The notes below the pieces were generated by a model, which was not told the DNA's origin, made no database searches, and saw only the letters and a program-made list of their open reading frames with translations. Shown one piece after another: positions 7,323-15,802 of a DNA stretch of 33,458 nt. This DNA comes from an uncultured Clostridium sp. (GTDB lineage: Bacteria; Bacillota; Clostridia; TANB77; CAG-508). The DNA lies in assembly GCA_947057505.1 (NCBI GenBank), contig CAMSEM010000003.1:1-33458 (forward strand), written 5' to 3'. Position numbers and translations under genes: made by a program. Numbering within the stretch: the first letter of the stretch is position 1; every line of letters begins with the position of its first letter.

Positions 7323-7336
7323 TCATTATTTTTATT

Positions 7337-8218
7337 TTATCCATTAATTTGTTTTGCAACTTCTTCTGCAAAGTTTTCTTCTTTCTTTTGAAGTCCTTCA
7401 CCTTTTTCAAATCTAGCAAATCTAATAATTTTTGCTCCTTTTGATTCTACTAGTTTTCCTACTTTTTGGTCTGGATCTTTAACAAAGTCTTGTTCTACTA
7501 AGCAAATTTCTCCATAAAATTTTCCAATTCTACCTTGTACTATTTTTTCAGCAACAGCTTCTGGTTTTCCTTCATTAACAGCTTGTGCTTTTAAAATTTC
7601 CATTTCGTGGTCTACTCTATCTTGTGGAACCTCTTCTCTGCTTAAGTATTCAGGTCTTGCTGCAGCAATTTGCATGCAAACATCTTTTGCAAGATTACTA
7701 TCTCCACCTTCTAATTCTACTAGAACACCAATTTTTCCATCTCCATGGATGTAGCTTTCTACTAAACCATTTGATTCGAATCTTTCAAACCTACGAATTG
7801 ACATGTTTTCACCAATTGTTGCAATTTTATTAGTTAATACATCTTGTACAGTTTTGTCTGTTTCTACGATAGATGTTTGTGCTAATAGTTCTTCTAATGT
7901 AGCAGGATTTTTCTCTGCTACTTGTTTTGCAACATCTGCAACAAAGCTTCTAAATTCTTCATTTTTAGCTACGAAGTCTGTCTCTGCATTAATTTCAACT
8001 ACAACTCCTACTTTTTGGTCTTCTGTTACATAAGTTGCAACTAAACCTTCAGCTGCAATTCTATCTGATTTTTTAGCAGCTTTTGCAATTCCTCTTTCAC
8101 GTAAAAGTTCAATTGCTTTTTCTTCATCTCCGTTTGTTTCAGTTAAAACTTTTTTGCAGTCCATCATTCCTGCACCTGTTTTTTCCCTTAGAATTTTTAC
8201 TTGTTCAGCAGTAATCAT
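7337..8218 (-). CDS. tsf: Elongation factor Ts
   Basis: The guanine-nucleotide exchange factor for EF-Tu, which replaces GDP so that the factor can bind GTP and aminoacyl-tRNA again. The N-terminal UBA-like domain carries the family signature LREKTGAGMMDCKKVLTETNGDEEKAIELLRERG. The core follows with TDFVAKNEEF, a region that contacts the EF-Tu nucleotide site. The length, 293 residues, is standard. The start is an ATG with AGGAGG 8 nt upstream. It follows rpsB by 184 nt, the usual rpsB-tsf pairing, but the gap holds a long inverted repeat. It shares the terminator at 7291-7322. Confidence 0.97.
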   Translation of the reverse strand: MITAEQVKILREKTGAGMMDCKKVLTETNGDEEKAIELLRERGIAKAAKKSDRIAAEGLVATYVTEDQKVGVVVEINAETDFVAKNEEFRSFVADVAKQVAEKNPATLEELLAQTSIVETDKTVQDVLTNKIATIGENMSIRRFERFESNGLVESYIHGDGKIGVLVELEGGDSNLAKDVCMQIAAARPEYLSREEVPQDRVDHEMEILKAQAVNEGKPEAVAEKIVQGRIGKFYGEICLVEQDFVKDPDQKVGKLVESKGAKIIRFARFEKGEGLQKKEENFAEEVAKQING

Positions 8219-8241
8219 TATATTTTCCTCCTTTTATTATG

Positions 8242-8381
8242 AAAGCATTAGTTTTTCTTATGAGATTTTTAGTACCTTGTATGAATGACCATTTAAAGAC
8301 AGCTATTAAAGGTTTTAGCCAAGTGATAGATGTCAAAAATGAAAAAGGTTTTAAAAATCGAAGAAGACAAACTAATGCTTT
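8242..8381 (-). ncRNA. Long imperfect hairpin in the rpsB-tsf gap
   Basis: Two 37-nt arms (8242-8278 and 8345-8381) are inverted copies with 31 of 37 positions pairing and no gaps. The outer 13 bp, AAAGCATTAGTTT, are perfect. The 66-nt centre holds a further ACC-A-TTTAA/TTAAAGGT pairing. It fills nearly the whole gap between rpsB and tsf, so the cotranscript would carry it. Likely roles are an attenuator or processing site that sets the S2:EF-Ts ratio, or a small inserted element. I know of no named family for it. Confidence 0.5.
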
Positions 8382-8402
8382 TCTATACCATATATAACCT
8401 TA

Positions 8403-9206
8403 TTATTCAGCTATTTCTTCTGCTTTAGCTGGTTCTTCTTCAGCTTGAGCTACAACTTCTTCCATGTCAGCTGGTGCTTCTAAATTTTCTTCTACCATAG
8501 CTTCTTCTACAGTTTCCATAGATTCACCTTGTCTTCCTTCAATAACAGCATTTGCCATACAGTCTGCAATTAATTTTACAGCACGAATAGCATCGTCATT
8601 TCCTGGAATTGCATAGTCTACATCTTCTGGGTTACAGTTAGTGTCTACTAAACCAACAACTGGAATACCTAATTTTCTAGCTTCTAGAATTCCTATTCTT
8701 TCTTTTTTAGGATCTACTATGAACATAACTCCTGGTATTTCTGTCATTTCTTTAATTCCACCAAGGTTTTTTTCTAGTTTTTCCATTTCTTTCTTTAAAA
8801 GAATTACTTCTTTTTTAGGTAGTACATCAAATGTACCATCTTCTTGCATTTTTTCAAGCTCTGTTAATCTGTTAATTCTTTTTCTAATTGTTTCAAAGTT
8901 TGTTAAAGTACCACCTAACCATCTTTGGTTAACATAGTACATACCGCATTTTTCAGCAGCTTCTTTCATGCATTCTTGTGCTTGTTTTTTTGTTCCTACA
9001 AATAGAATTGATTTTCCTTCTTCTGCTTGTTCTTTTAAGAAAGCATAAGCTTCATCTAACTTTTTAGATGTTTTTTGTAAGTCAATAATGTGGATGCCAT
9101 TTCTAGCTTGAAAAATGTATTCAGCCATTTTAGGATCCCATCTTCTTGTTTGATGTCCAAAGTGAACACCTGCTTCTAGTAATTGTTTCATTGCAACTAC
9201 TGCCAT
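8403..9206 (-). CDS. rpsB: Small ribosomal subunit protein uS2
   Basis: A ribosomal protein of the 30S head-body junction. The N-terminus, [27 protein letters not shown], is the uS2 signature. [19 protein letters not shown] and [21 protein letters not shown] are the other conserved blocks. At 267 residues it is slightly long because of an acidic C-terminal tail ([17 protein letters not shown] and onwards), common in Firmicutes. ATG start with AGGAGG 8 nt upstream. It is preceded by a structured leader and followed by tsf. Confidence 0.97.
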   Translation of the reverse strand: MAVVAMKQLLEAGVHFGHQTRRWDPKMAEYIFQARNGIHIIDLQKTSKKLDEAYAFLKEQAEEGKSILFVGTKKQAQECMKEAAEKCGMYYVNQRWLGGTLTNFETIRKRINRLTELEKMQEDGTFDVLPKKEVILLKKEMEKLEKNLGGIKEMTEIPGVMFIVDPKKERIGILEARKLGIPVVGLVDTNCNPEDVDYAIPGNDDAIRAVKLIADCMANAVIEGRQGESMETVEEAMVEENLEAPADMEEVVAQAEEEPAKAEEIAE

Positions 9207-9235
9207 AATTTTTTCCTCCTTTTAGTTGTTCCTCC

Positions 9236-9318
9236 ATATTGCTACAAACGTTTCAAAAGACTTGTTTAAATTGATTAATAGATTTTTTAAGCAAGCACTC
9301 TTTTGTTACTTACAATAT
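9236..9318 (-). promoter_or_regulatory. Nested-hairpin leader of rpsB (candidate S2 autoregulatory RNA)
   Basis: The region contains nested complementary arms: ATATTG/CAATAT outermost, CAAAAGA/TCTTTTG next, then CTTG-N-TTAAA/TTTAA-N-CAAG inside. Together they form an 83-nt hairpin in the 5' leader, ending 30 nt before the rpsB ATG. Ribosomal protein S2 represses its own operon through the leader in several bacteria. This fold is a candidate for that, not proven. Confidence 0.45.
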
Positions 9319-9336
9319 GTGTGTATTTTTCCAACG

Positions 9337-9383
9337 TATATTATTATATCATAAAAAGTGCCTGCAGCGCAAGCACTTTTTGC
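9337..9383 (-). promoter_or_regulatory. Hairpin and -10 box upstream of rpsB
   Basis: On the minus strand a perfect 9-bp AAAAAGTGC/GCACTTTTT hairpin is followed directly by ATGATATAAT, a perfect -10 box. The best -35 (TTGCGC, 18-nt spacer) lies in the hairpin loop and is weak. The hairpin could also end read-through from the rubrerythrin gene. The remaining stretch up to 9531 is AT-rich with nothing else visible. Confidence 0.4.
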
Positions 9384-9531
9384 AATTTTGGGTGACAATT
9401 TGCAATTTATTGATATTATGCCACTTTGGTCTAATAGTATTTTTTCTATGGATAATTTTTTTGTTTTATTATAAATTGGATTTCTATACTTTCATATTAA
9501 GATAATATATATTTCATTTATCAATATCTAA

Positions 9532-10083
9532 TTAGTCTGCAAAATATCTTTTTAATAATCCATCAAATCCCTTTCCATGACGAGCTTCATCTTTACACAT
9601 TTCATGAACAGTGTCGTGAATTGCATCATATCCAAGTTCTTTTGCTCTAGTTGCAAGTTCTTTTTTGCCCATACAAGCACCATGTTCTGCCATAGCTCTT
9701 AATGATACATTTTTCTTTGTATCTGCATGAACTACTTCTCCTAATAGTTCTGCAAATTTTGCAGCATGTTCTGCTTCTTCATAGGCATATCTTTTAAATG
9801 CTTCAGCTATTTCTGGGTATCCTTCTCTATCTGCTTGGCGGCTCATTGCTAAGTACATACCAACTTCTGTACATTCTCCCATGAAATTTTCTCTTAATCC
9901 TTTTACTACTTCTTCATCTAATCCTTGTGCTACACCTATTACATGTTCATCTGCATACGCTTTTTTAGCGTCCTCTTGTCTTAATTCAAATTTTTCTTTT
10001 GGTGCTCCACATTGTGGGCATTTTTCTGGAGCTTCTTCTCCAAAGTGGATATATCCACATACTTTACATACATATGCTTTCAT
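9532..10083 (-). CDS. rbr: Reverse rubrerythrin (peroxide/oxygen detoxification)
   Basis: A non-haem iron peroxidase that reduces hydrogen peroxide, and in Clostridia oxygen, using NADH-derived electrons. The rubredoxin-like domain comes first (CKVCGY...CPQCGAP, two Cys pairs binding iron). The ferritin-like diiron domain follows ([45 protein letters not shown] supply the Glu/His ligands). This is the reverse of classical rubrerythrin and is typical of clostridial revRbr. I start it at MKAYVCK (10083), not at the track's 10101, because AGGAGG lies 8 nt before that ATG and the family begins there. Length 183 residues. It has its own promoter at 10141-10169 and is an oxygen-defence gene of an anaerobe. 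Confidence 0.9.
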   Translation of the reverse strand: MKAYVCKVCGYIHFGEEAPEKCPQCGAPKEKFELRQEDAKKAYADEHVIGVAQGLDEEVVKGLRENFMGECTEVGMYLAMSRQADREGYPEIAEAFKRYAYEEAEHAAKFAELLGEVVHADTKKNVSLRAMAEHGACMGKKELATRAKELGYDAIHDTVHEMCKDEARHGKGFDGLLKRYFAD

Positions 10084-10140
10084 TATTTTTTCCTCCTTCA
10101 AATTTTGCCTTGTATTGTGCTTTTATTTTTTCACTTTACT

Positions 10141-10169
10141 ATCATAAGATATTTTATAAAAAATTTCAA
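10141..10169 (-). promoter_or_regulatory. Promoter of the reverse rubrerythrin gene
   Basis: On the minus strand TTGAAA, a 17-nt spacer and TATGAT lie 58 nt before the ATG; five of six bases match consensus in each box. No obvious PerR-type inverted repeat was seen. Confidence 0.65.
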
Positions 10170-10199
10170 GATGTTTTTTTATATTTTTGAAAAAAATGG

Positions 10200-10220
10200 C
10201 AAAATTGCTATATTACAAGT
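10200..10220. repeat. 21-nt exact repeat, copy 1
   Basis: A 21-nt sequence beginning CAAAATTGCTATATTAC is identical to 20468-20488 and in the same orientation. Here it lies between the tuf terminator and the rubrerythrin promoter. Both copies are intergenic and followed by a run of T. Confidence 0.6.
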
Positions 10221-10249
10221 CTTTTAAGTTTTTACCATTAAATAATAAC

Positions 10250-10280
10250 AAAAATAGCAAGTGTAATCCTTGCTATTTTT
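10250..10280 (-). terminator. Intrinsic terminator of tuf
   Basis: AAAAATAGCAAG-(7 nt)-CTTGCTATTTTT is a perfect 12-bp stem with a T tract, 17 nt past the tuf stop, ending the str operon. Confidence 0.9.
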
Positions 10281-10297
10281 ATATTTTACTTATTTAA

Positions 10298-11500
10298 TTA
10301 AGCAATAATTTCAGATACAACACCTGAACCTACTGTACGTCCACCTTCACGAATAGCGAATCTTAATCCGTTTTCAATAGCGATTGGAGTAATAAGTTCA
10401 ATTGTCATGTCGATGTTATCACCTGGCATAACCATTTCTGTACCAGCTTGTAATTCGATAACACCTGTAACGTCTGTTGTTCTAAAGTAGAATTGTGGTC
10501 TATATCCATTAAAGAATGGTGTATGACGTCCACCTTCTTCTTTAGTTAGAACGTATACTTGTGCTTTGAATTTTGTATGTGGATGAATTGTTCCTGGTTT
10601 AGCTAATACTTGACCACGTTCAATTTCATCTCTTGTTGTTCCTCTTAATAGAACACCAATGTTATCTCCAGCTTCTGCTTGGTCTAATGTTTTTCTAAAC
10701 ATTTCTACACCAGTAACAACTGTTTTCTTAGATTCATCTGATAATCCAACGATTTCAACTTCTTCTTGAACTTTAACCATTCCTCTTTCAACTCTACCAG
10801 TAACAACTGTTCCTCTACCACTGATTGTCATAACGTCTTCAATTGGCATTAAGAATGGTTGGTCAACTGGTCTTTCTGGTGTTGGAATGTAGCTATCAAC
10901 TGCATCCATTAATTCTTTCATTGGAGCATATACAGGATCGTTAGGATCTGTAGATGTGCTTTCTAATACTTTTAATGAAGAACCTTTAACGATTGGAATT
11001 TCGTCTCCTGGGAAATCATAGCTTGATAATAAGTCTCTAACTTCCATTTCAACTAATTCTAATAGTTCTGGATCGTCAACCATATCGCATTTGTTTAAGT
11101 AAACAACGATATATTTAACACCTACTTGTCTTGCTAAAAGAATGTGCTCTCTTGTTTGAGGCATTGGTCCATCAGCTGCAGAAACAACTAGGATAGCACC
11201 GTCCATTTGAGCAGCACCTGTAATCATGTTTTTAACATAATCAGCGTGTCCTGGGCAGTCAACGTGTGCATAGTGTCTGTTTTCTGTTTCATATTCTACG
11301 TGAGCTGTGTTGATTGTGATTCCTCTTGCTTTTTCTTCTGGAGCACCATCGATTTGGTCATATGCTTTAAATTCAGCATTGCCTATCATTCCTAAGTATT
11401 TTGTAATAGCTGCTGTTGTTGTTGTTTTACCATGGTCAACGTGTCCGATTGTACCAATGTTAACATGTGGCTTTGTTCTTTCAAATTTTGCTTTAGCCAT
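10298..11500 (-). CDS. tuf: Elongation factor Tu
   Basis: The GTPase that carries aminoacyl-tRNA to the ribosomal A site. GTPase motifs are in place: GHVDHGKT (residues 19-26), DCPGH (81-85) and NKCD (136-139). Domains 2 and 3 follow ([14 protein letters not shown], and the C-terminal [12 protein letters not shown]). Length 400 residues, normal. ATG start with AAGGAGG upstream. It ends the str operon rpsL-rpsG-fusA-tuf but lies almost 300 nt after fusA, across two strong hairpins, so it may also be transcribed or processed separately. Confidence 0.98.
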   Translation of the reverse strand: MAKAKFERTKPHVNIGTIGHVDHGKTTTTAAITKYLGMIGNAEFKAYDQIDGAPEEKARGITINTAHVEYETENRHYAHVDCPGHADYVKNMITGAAQMDGAILVVSAADGPMPQTREHILLARQVGVKYIVVYLNKCDMVDDPELLELVEMEVRDLLSSYDFPGDEIPIVKGSSLKVLESTSTDPNDPVYAPMKELMDAVDSYIPTPERPVDQPFLMPIEDVMTISGRGTVVTGRVERGMVKVQEEVEIVGLSDESKKTVVTGVEMFRKTLDQAEAGDNIGVLLRGTTRDEIERGQVLAKPGTIHPHTKFKAQVYVLTKEEGGRHTPFFNGYRPQFYFRTTDVTGVIELQAGTEMVMPGDNIDMTIELITPIAIENGLRFAIREGGRTVGSGVVSEIIA

Positions 11501-11656
11501 TTTTAATTTCCTCCTTTTAAGTTAGCTGCTAGCAAGCTTGTGAGCTTTACAGATAACTTATACAAAAATACTTTTGCATTTTGTATTCTTTCTAAAAGCT
11601 CCTCTGCTGCTTTTGCTATTTTCTATTTTTTAATATTAAAATTAAGTTAATTGTTA

Positions 11657-11747
11657 GTGAGTTGGTAAGTTTTATAAGTTACTTATAAAAACTCATTATA
11701 TCTCACTGCACTTGCATTTTATAACATTTAAATTAAAAATGCAAGTG
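11657..11747 (-). promoter_or_regulatory. Two hairpins in the fusA-tuf gap, with a possible tuf promoter
   Basis: CACTTGCATTTT/AAAATGCAAGTG is a perfect 12-bp stem (11709-11720 with 11736-11747). On the minus strand it is followed by GATATAATG, a -10-like box without a good -35. It is then followed by an almost perfect palindrome (AGTTTTATAAGT/ACTTATAAAAACT, 11668-11693) within outer GTGAG/CTCAC arms. The likely roles are partial termination after fusA, RNA processing, or tuf-specific control. The rest of the 298-nt gap shows no gene. Confidence 0.45.
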
Positions 11748-11798
11748 TTTTTATTATTTTTATGAACTATTTGCTTTTTAACTATTGTATTTTAGTTT

Positions 11799-13877
11799 TT
11801 ATTTTTTAGCTCTTGATGCAACAATTGTATCAAATACTGATTTTGGAACTTCTTCATAATGACTTGGTTCCATTGAATAAGTACCTCTTCCTTGTGTTTT
11901 TGAACGTAAGTCTGTTGCATAACCAAACATTTCTGATAATGGAATGAAACTTCTAATAATTTGGTTTCCTTGGATTGCTTCCATACCTTCCATTTTACCA
12001 CGTCTTGAGTTTACATCACCTATAACATCTCCCATGTATTCTTCTGGAACTGTTATTTCTACTCTCATGATTGGCTCTAGAATAACTGCTTTTGCTTGTT
12101 TACAACCTTCTTTGAAAGCCATAGAACCGGCAATTTTGAATGCCATTTCTGAAGAGTCAACTTCATGGTATGAACCATCTACGAGTGTAGCTTTAAAGTC
12201 AATTACAGGGTATCCTGCTAAAATACCACTTTCAGCAGCTTCTCTAACACCTTCTTCGATTGGTTTAATGTATTCTTTAGGAACAACACCACCTACGATT
12301 TTGCTTTCAAACTCAATTCCTTTACCTGGCTCTAATGGTTCCATTTCTAGCCATACGTCACCGTATTGTCCACGACCACCAGATTGACGAATGAATTTAC
12401 CTTGTACTTTTACTTTATTTCTAATTGTTTCTTTGTAAGAAACTTGTGGTTTACCTACACTACATTCAACTTTGAATTCTCTTTTTAGACGGTCAACGAT
12501 AATGTCTAAGTGTAATTCACCCATACCTGCAATAATTGTTTGTCCAGATTCTTGATCTGTCCATGTTTTGAATGTTGGATCTTCTTCTGCAAGTTTTGAT
12601 AATGCTATTCCCATTTTTTCGCTATTTGCTTTATCTTTTGGTTCAATAGCAATATCAATAACAGGCTCTGGAAATTCCATTGATTCTAAAATAATTGGAT
12701 GTGCAGGATCACATAATGTATCACCTGTTCCAACATCTTTTAATCCTACTGCTGCTGCAATATCACCTGCATATACTTTATCAATATCTTCTCTGTGATT
12801 TGAGTGCATTAATAGAATTCTTCCCATTCTATCTTTCTTATCTTTATTTGCATTTAAAATTGTTGAACCTGCATCTAATGTACCTGAATATACTCTAAAG
12901 AAGCAGATTTTTCCAACAAATGGATCTGTTGCAATTTTGAATGCTAAAGCTGCAAATGGTTCATTATCAGATGTTTTTCTTTCAGCTTCGTTTCCATCCA
13001 TATCAACACCTTTAATATCTGCAATATCAAGTGGTGATGGCATAAATTCTACAATACTATTTAATAATTCTTGTACACCTTTATTTTTGTATGAAGATCC
13101 ACAGCATACTGGAACAATTTTATTTGCGATTGTTCCGCTTCTAAGACCTTTTCTAATTTCTTCTTCAGATAATTCTTCACCATCTAAATATTTCATCATC
13201 AATTCATCATCTTGTTCAGCTGTTGCTTCTATTAATTTTGCTCTGTATTCTTCTACTTGTGCTTTCATATCTTCTGGTATATCTGTTTCTTCAATTTCTC
13301 TTCCTAAGTCATCTTTATGAATGAAAGCTTTCATTTTAATTAAATCTACAACACCCTTGAAGTTTTCTTCTGCTCCAACTGGTAGTTGAATTGGAACTGC
13401 ATTTGCTTTTAATCTATTTTTTAATTGTTCAACGCAAAGCATAAAATCAGCACCAGTAGTATCCATTTTATTTACATATACCATTCTTGGTACCATGTAT
13501 TTATCTGCTTGTCTCCAAACTGTTTCTGTTTGTGGTTGAACACCACCTTTAGCTGCTAATACCGTTACAGCACCATCAAGTACTTTTAAAGAACGTTGTA
13601 CTTCTACAGTAAAGTCAACGTGTCCAGGGGTATCAATAATATTGATACGATGTCCTAACCATTGACAAGTTGTAGCAGCAGAAGTAATGGTAATACCTCT
13701 TTCTTGTTCTTGAACCATCCAGTCCATTGTTGCTCCACCATCGTGAACCTCACCAATTTTGTGAGTTTTACCTGTATAGAAAAGTATTCTCTCTGTTGTT
13801 GTTGTTTTTCCTGCATCAATGTGAGCCATGATTCCTATATTTCTTGTTTTCTCTAAAGGAAACTCTCTTCCAGCCAC
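11799..13877 (-). CDS. fusA: Elongation factor G
   Basis: The translocase GTPase of protein synthesis. It has AHIDAGKT (P-loop, residues ~18-25), [11 protein letters not shown] (switch I), DTPGHVDF (G3) and NKMD (G4). Domains II to V follow, including [18 protein letters not shown] and the C-terminal [20 protein letters not shown]. Its 692 residues are the standard length. ATG start with AGGAGG 9 nt upstream. It is third in the str operon, 112 nt after rpsG. Confidence 0.98.
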   Translation of the reverse strand: MAGREFPLEKTRNIGIMAHIDAGKTTTTERILFYTGKTHKIGEVHDGGATMDWMVQEQERGITITSAATTCQWLGHRINIIDTPGHVDFTVEVQRSLKVLDGAVTVLAAKGGVQPQTETVWRQADKYMVPRMVYVNKMDTTGADFMLCVEQLKNRLKANAVPIQLPVGAEENFKGVVDLIKMKAFIHKDDLGREIEETDIPEDMKAQVEEYRAKLIEATAEQDDELMMKYLDGEELSEEEIRKGLRSGTIANKIVPVCCGSSYKNKGVQELLNSIVEFMPSPLDIADIKGVDMDGNEAERKTSDNEPFAALAFKIATDPFVGKICFFRVYSGTLDAGSTILNANKDKKDRMGRILLMHSNHREDIDKVYAGDIAAAVGLKDVGTGDTLCDPAHPIILESMEFPEPVIDIAIEPKDKANSEKMGIALSKLAEEDPTFKTWTDQESGQTIIAGMGELHLDIIVDRLKREFKVECSVGKPQVSYKETIRNKVKVQGKFIRQSGGRGQYGDVWLEMEPLEPGKGIEFESKIVGGVVPKEYIKPIEEGVREAAESGILAGYPVIDFKATLVDGSYHEVDSSEMAFKIAGSMAFKEGCKQAKAVILEPIMRVEITVPEEYMGDVIGDVNSRRGKMEGMEAIQGNQIIRSFIPLSEMFGYATDLRSKTQGRGTYSMEPSHYEEVPKSVFDTIVASRAKK

Positions 13878-13911
13878 TTATTTTTCCTCCTTTTTACTAT
13901 TTTTTATAAGT

Positions 13912-13979
13912 ATGCAACTTCAACTTCGTTTCAGTTGCATCAAATAACTGTAAAGCTCGTAAACTCGCTAACAGTTATT
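13912..13979 (-). promoter_or_regulatory. Tandem hairpins in the rpsG-fusA gap
   Basis: Two adjacent stems lie in the leader of fusA: ATGCAACT/AGTTGCAT (8 bp, 13-nt loop) and AATAACTGT/ACAGTTATT (9 bp, 19-nt loop). They occupy most of the gap between S7 and EF-G and may be processing or attenuation sites. Neither is followed by a convincing U run. Confidence 0.4.
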
Positions 13980-13989
13980 AGAATTAGAA

Positions 13990-14460
13990 TTAGAATTTAT
14001 AATGAGCAAAAGCTCTATTTGCTTCAGCCATTTTATGCATATCTTCTTTCTTTTTGAAAGCTCCACCGTTTCCAGCTACAGCATCCATAATTTCGCCAGC
14101 TAGTTTTTCAGCCATAGTTTTTTCATGTCTTTTTCTAGCATAAACTACTAACCATCTTAAACCTAAAGTTTGTCTTCTTTCTGGTCTAATTTCGATTGGT
14201 ACTTGATATGTTGCACCACCAATTCTTCTTGCTTTAACTTCAAGAACTGGCATTACATTTTCAAGTGCTGCTTGGAAAACTTCTAATGCATCTTTTTGCT
14301 CTTTTTCTTTTATGATGTCAAATGCATCATATACGATAGATTGAGCAACTGTTTTTTTACCATCTAACATAACATTGTTAACTAATTTTGTTACAACTTT
14401 GCTATTATATATTGGATCTGGTAAAACTTCTCTTTTTGCTATATATCCTTTTCTTGGCAC
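13990..14460 (-). CDS. rpsG: Small ribosomal subunit protein uS7
   Basis: The primary 16S-binding protein of the 30S head, which nucleates assembly of the 3' major domain. It has [27 protein letters not shown] at the start, then [26 protein letters not shown], the uS7 signature. Length 156 residues, standard. The start codon is GTG, with AGGAGG 8 nt upstream. It is second in the str operon. The unusually long 287-nt gap before it carries strong RNA structure, which fits S7 feedback control. Confidence 0.98.
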   Translation of the reverse strand: MPRKGYIAKREVLPDPIYNSKVVTKLVNNVMLDGKKTVAQSIVYDAFDIIKEKEQKDALEVFQAALENVMPVLEVKARRIGGATYQVPIEIRPERRQTLGLRWLVVYARKRHEKTMAEKLAGEIMDAVAGNGGAFKKKEDMHKMAEANRAFAHYKF

Positions 14461-14488
14461 TATTCTTCCCTCCTTTTTAAATTTTCAT

Positions 14489-14538
14489 ACTATAAAGTAT
14501 TTCGGTACTCTGGAAAACTTTTTGTTTTCCCGTATAGT
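14489..14538 (-). ncRNA. Three-way-junction RNA in the rpsG leader (candidate S7 operator)
   Basis: On the minus strand ACTATA (14538-14533) pairs with TATAGT (14494-14489). It encloses two hairpins, GGAAAAC-AAAAA-GTTTTCC (7 bp) and AGTA-CCGAAA-TACT (4 bp), with only one to two unpaired bases between stems. It ends about 28 nt before the rpsG GTG. In E. coli, S7 represses translation by binding the rpsL-rpsG intergenic RNA. This compact fold in the same gap is a plausible functional counterpart, inferred only. Confidence 0.5.
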
Positions 14539-14635
14539 GCTATATAATTTATTCTAAATTTAAGTACCTTAAATTAGTAATTTTATAGCACCACTTTTTT
14601 GAAACTTTTTTACCTATTTTTTTAATTTTTATCAA

Positions 14636-14715
14636 AAGCGAGTATTACAAGGCATTCAAGATAAAATTTTTGAGATAATACGTATTGTATATCGAAAAAA
14701 TTTTAGTCGAATACT
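14636..14715 (-). promoter_or_regulatory. Extended imperfect stem in the rpsL-rpsG gap
   Basis: Nested arms AGTATT/AATACT, AAAATTTTT/AAAAAATTTT and GATA-ATAC/GTAT-ATATC form an approximately 75-nt imperfect stem upstream of the three-way junction. Together they fill most of the 287-nt gap between rpsL and rpsG, which contains no ORF. Confidence 0.35.
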
Positions 14716-14747
14716 AACACAGTAAGACGAAGCTTTTCACAAGAATT

Positions 14748-15161
14748 TTATTTTTTAGGTCTCTTAGCTCCATACTTAGAACGCGCTTGCATTCTATCTT
14801 TTACACCTGCTGTATCTAATGTTCCTCTAATGATGTGGTATCTAACACCTGGAAGGTCTTTTACTCTTCCACCTCTAATTAGAACAACACTATGTTCTTG
14901 TAGGTTATGTCCAATACCTGGAATATATGAAGTAACTTCATATCCATTAGATAGTCTTACTCTGGCTACTTTTCTTAAAGCTGAGTTTGGTTTTTTAGGT
15001 GTTACAGTTTTTACAACAGTACATACACCTCTTTTTTGTGGTGCTCTTTTGTTAGTCATTCTTTTGTTCATAGAATTATAACCATGTTGTAAAGCTGGTG
15101 CTGTTGATTTTGCTTTAGAAGATTTTCTTCCTTTTCTTACTAATTGATTGATTGTTGGCAC
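14748..15161 (-). CDS. rpsL: Small ribosomal subunit protein uS12
   Basis: A protein of the decoding centre that influences fidelity. It contains [12 protein letters not shown] at the N-terminus, [20 protein letters not shown], and [16 protein letters not shown]. The lysine in [10 protein letters not shown] corresponds to the known streptomycin-resistance site and is the sensitive-type residue here. Length 137 residues. GTG start with AGAGGTG upstream. It is first in the str operon, behind a strong promoter and a structured leader. Confidence 0.97.
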   Translation of the reverse strand: MPTINQLVRKGRKSSKAKSTAPALQHGYNSMNKRMTNKRAPQKRGVCTVVKTVTPKKPNSALRKVARVRLSNGYEVTSYIPGIGHNLQEHSVVLIRGGRVKDLPGVRYHIIRGTLDTAGVKDRMQARSKYGAKRPKK

Positions 15162-15199
15162 TTAAATTTCACCTCTTTTCTTAAATTTGATTATTATTT

Positions 15200-15292
15200 G
15201 TATGTAGCAAAACCTTTTATATAGGGCTTTACTTTAGCAAATAATTTGAAAACCACTAGTTTTATACATAATTTGCGTATTTTATACTAGCG
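15200..15292 (-). promoter_or_regulatory. Structured 5' leader of the str operon
   Basis: From the predicted transcript start, the leader forms CCGCTAGT/ACTAGTGG (8 bp with one G-U pair, ATAC/GTAT inside), then AAAGCC/GGTTTT. The leader is about 130 nt and has no ORF. Confidence 0.4.
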
Positions 15293-15298
15293 GTATCT

Positions 15299-15327
15299 AT
15301 TTTATCATTTTTTTAGGTTAAAGTCAA
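15299..15327 (-). promoter_or_regulatory. Promoter of the str operon (rpsL-rpsG-fusA-tuf)
   Basis: On the minus strand TTGACT, a 17-nt spacer and TAAAAT form a near-consensus vegetative promoter 138 nt before rpsL, the strongest match in the window for this block. Confidence 0.8.
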
Positions 15328-15469
15328 CTATTTTCTAGTCTATTATATAATTATTCCATGTTATGTTACAATGGATGTTACTTTTATAAACTATATTTTT
15401 CTTTTACAATTTACCATTATTTTATGTTTTTGATGTGCAGTAGTCCTAATAGTGTTTACTCTTTCTTAA

Positions 15470-15786
15470 TTAGCGTTCTATTTCTTCTTCTCTTTTTGTT
15501 GTGTATTCTTCTCTAGCTATATTATCATTTGCTTGCATTACTCCATAGATTTTTTGTCTTGTTGTTGTATCAACTACTATATTTTGTAATAATTCTTCTC
15601 TTGCAGTTTTCTTTTCTAATGCCTCTCCTGCATCATTTATAGCAATGTTGTCCTTTTTAATACCTTGTTCTTTCTTCATTGCTTTTCTATAAAGTAATTC
15701 CTTTTTTCTGTCTCAAAATTTGTTTGTTCCTCATCTAAAGTTACATTTTTGGCTTTATAACTTGTATCTTCTATGTTTTTTTCCAT
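15470..15786 (-). CDS. Small charged protein, apparently frameshifted at an A6 tract
   Basis: The track shows only 15470-15679 (69 residues, starting MKKEQGIKKDN). Reading from ATG 15786, 17 nt after the trmFO stop and behind a GGGG-type site, gives MEKNIEDTSYKAKN and runs in another frame to a stop that overlaps the start of the second ORF (ATGA). With one extra A in the GAAAAAAG tract near 15711-15716 the two join as FETEKKELLYRKAMKKEQ, a natural-looking charged helix, giving about 105 residues. Either it is one gene with a homopolymer indel or two tiny overlapping ORFs. It is rich in Glu, Lys and Thr, with no domain recognised. It is probably cotranscribed with trmFO. Confidence 0.4.
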
Positions 15787-15802
15787 TTTCCCCGCCTATT
15801 TT

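Noticed and set aside
11944-12387. Long plus-strand ORFs opposite fusA, tuf, trmFO and topA
   Set aside because: They mirror conserved genes, lack ribosome sites and encode low-complexity Ser/Ile/Leu-rich products typical of antisense shadows.
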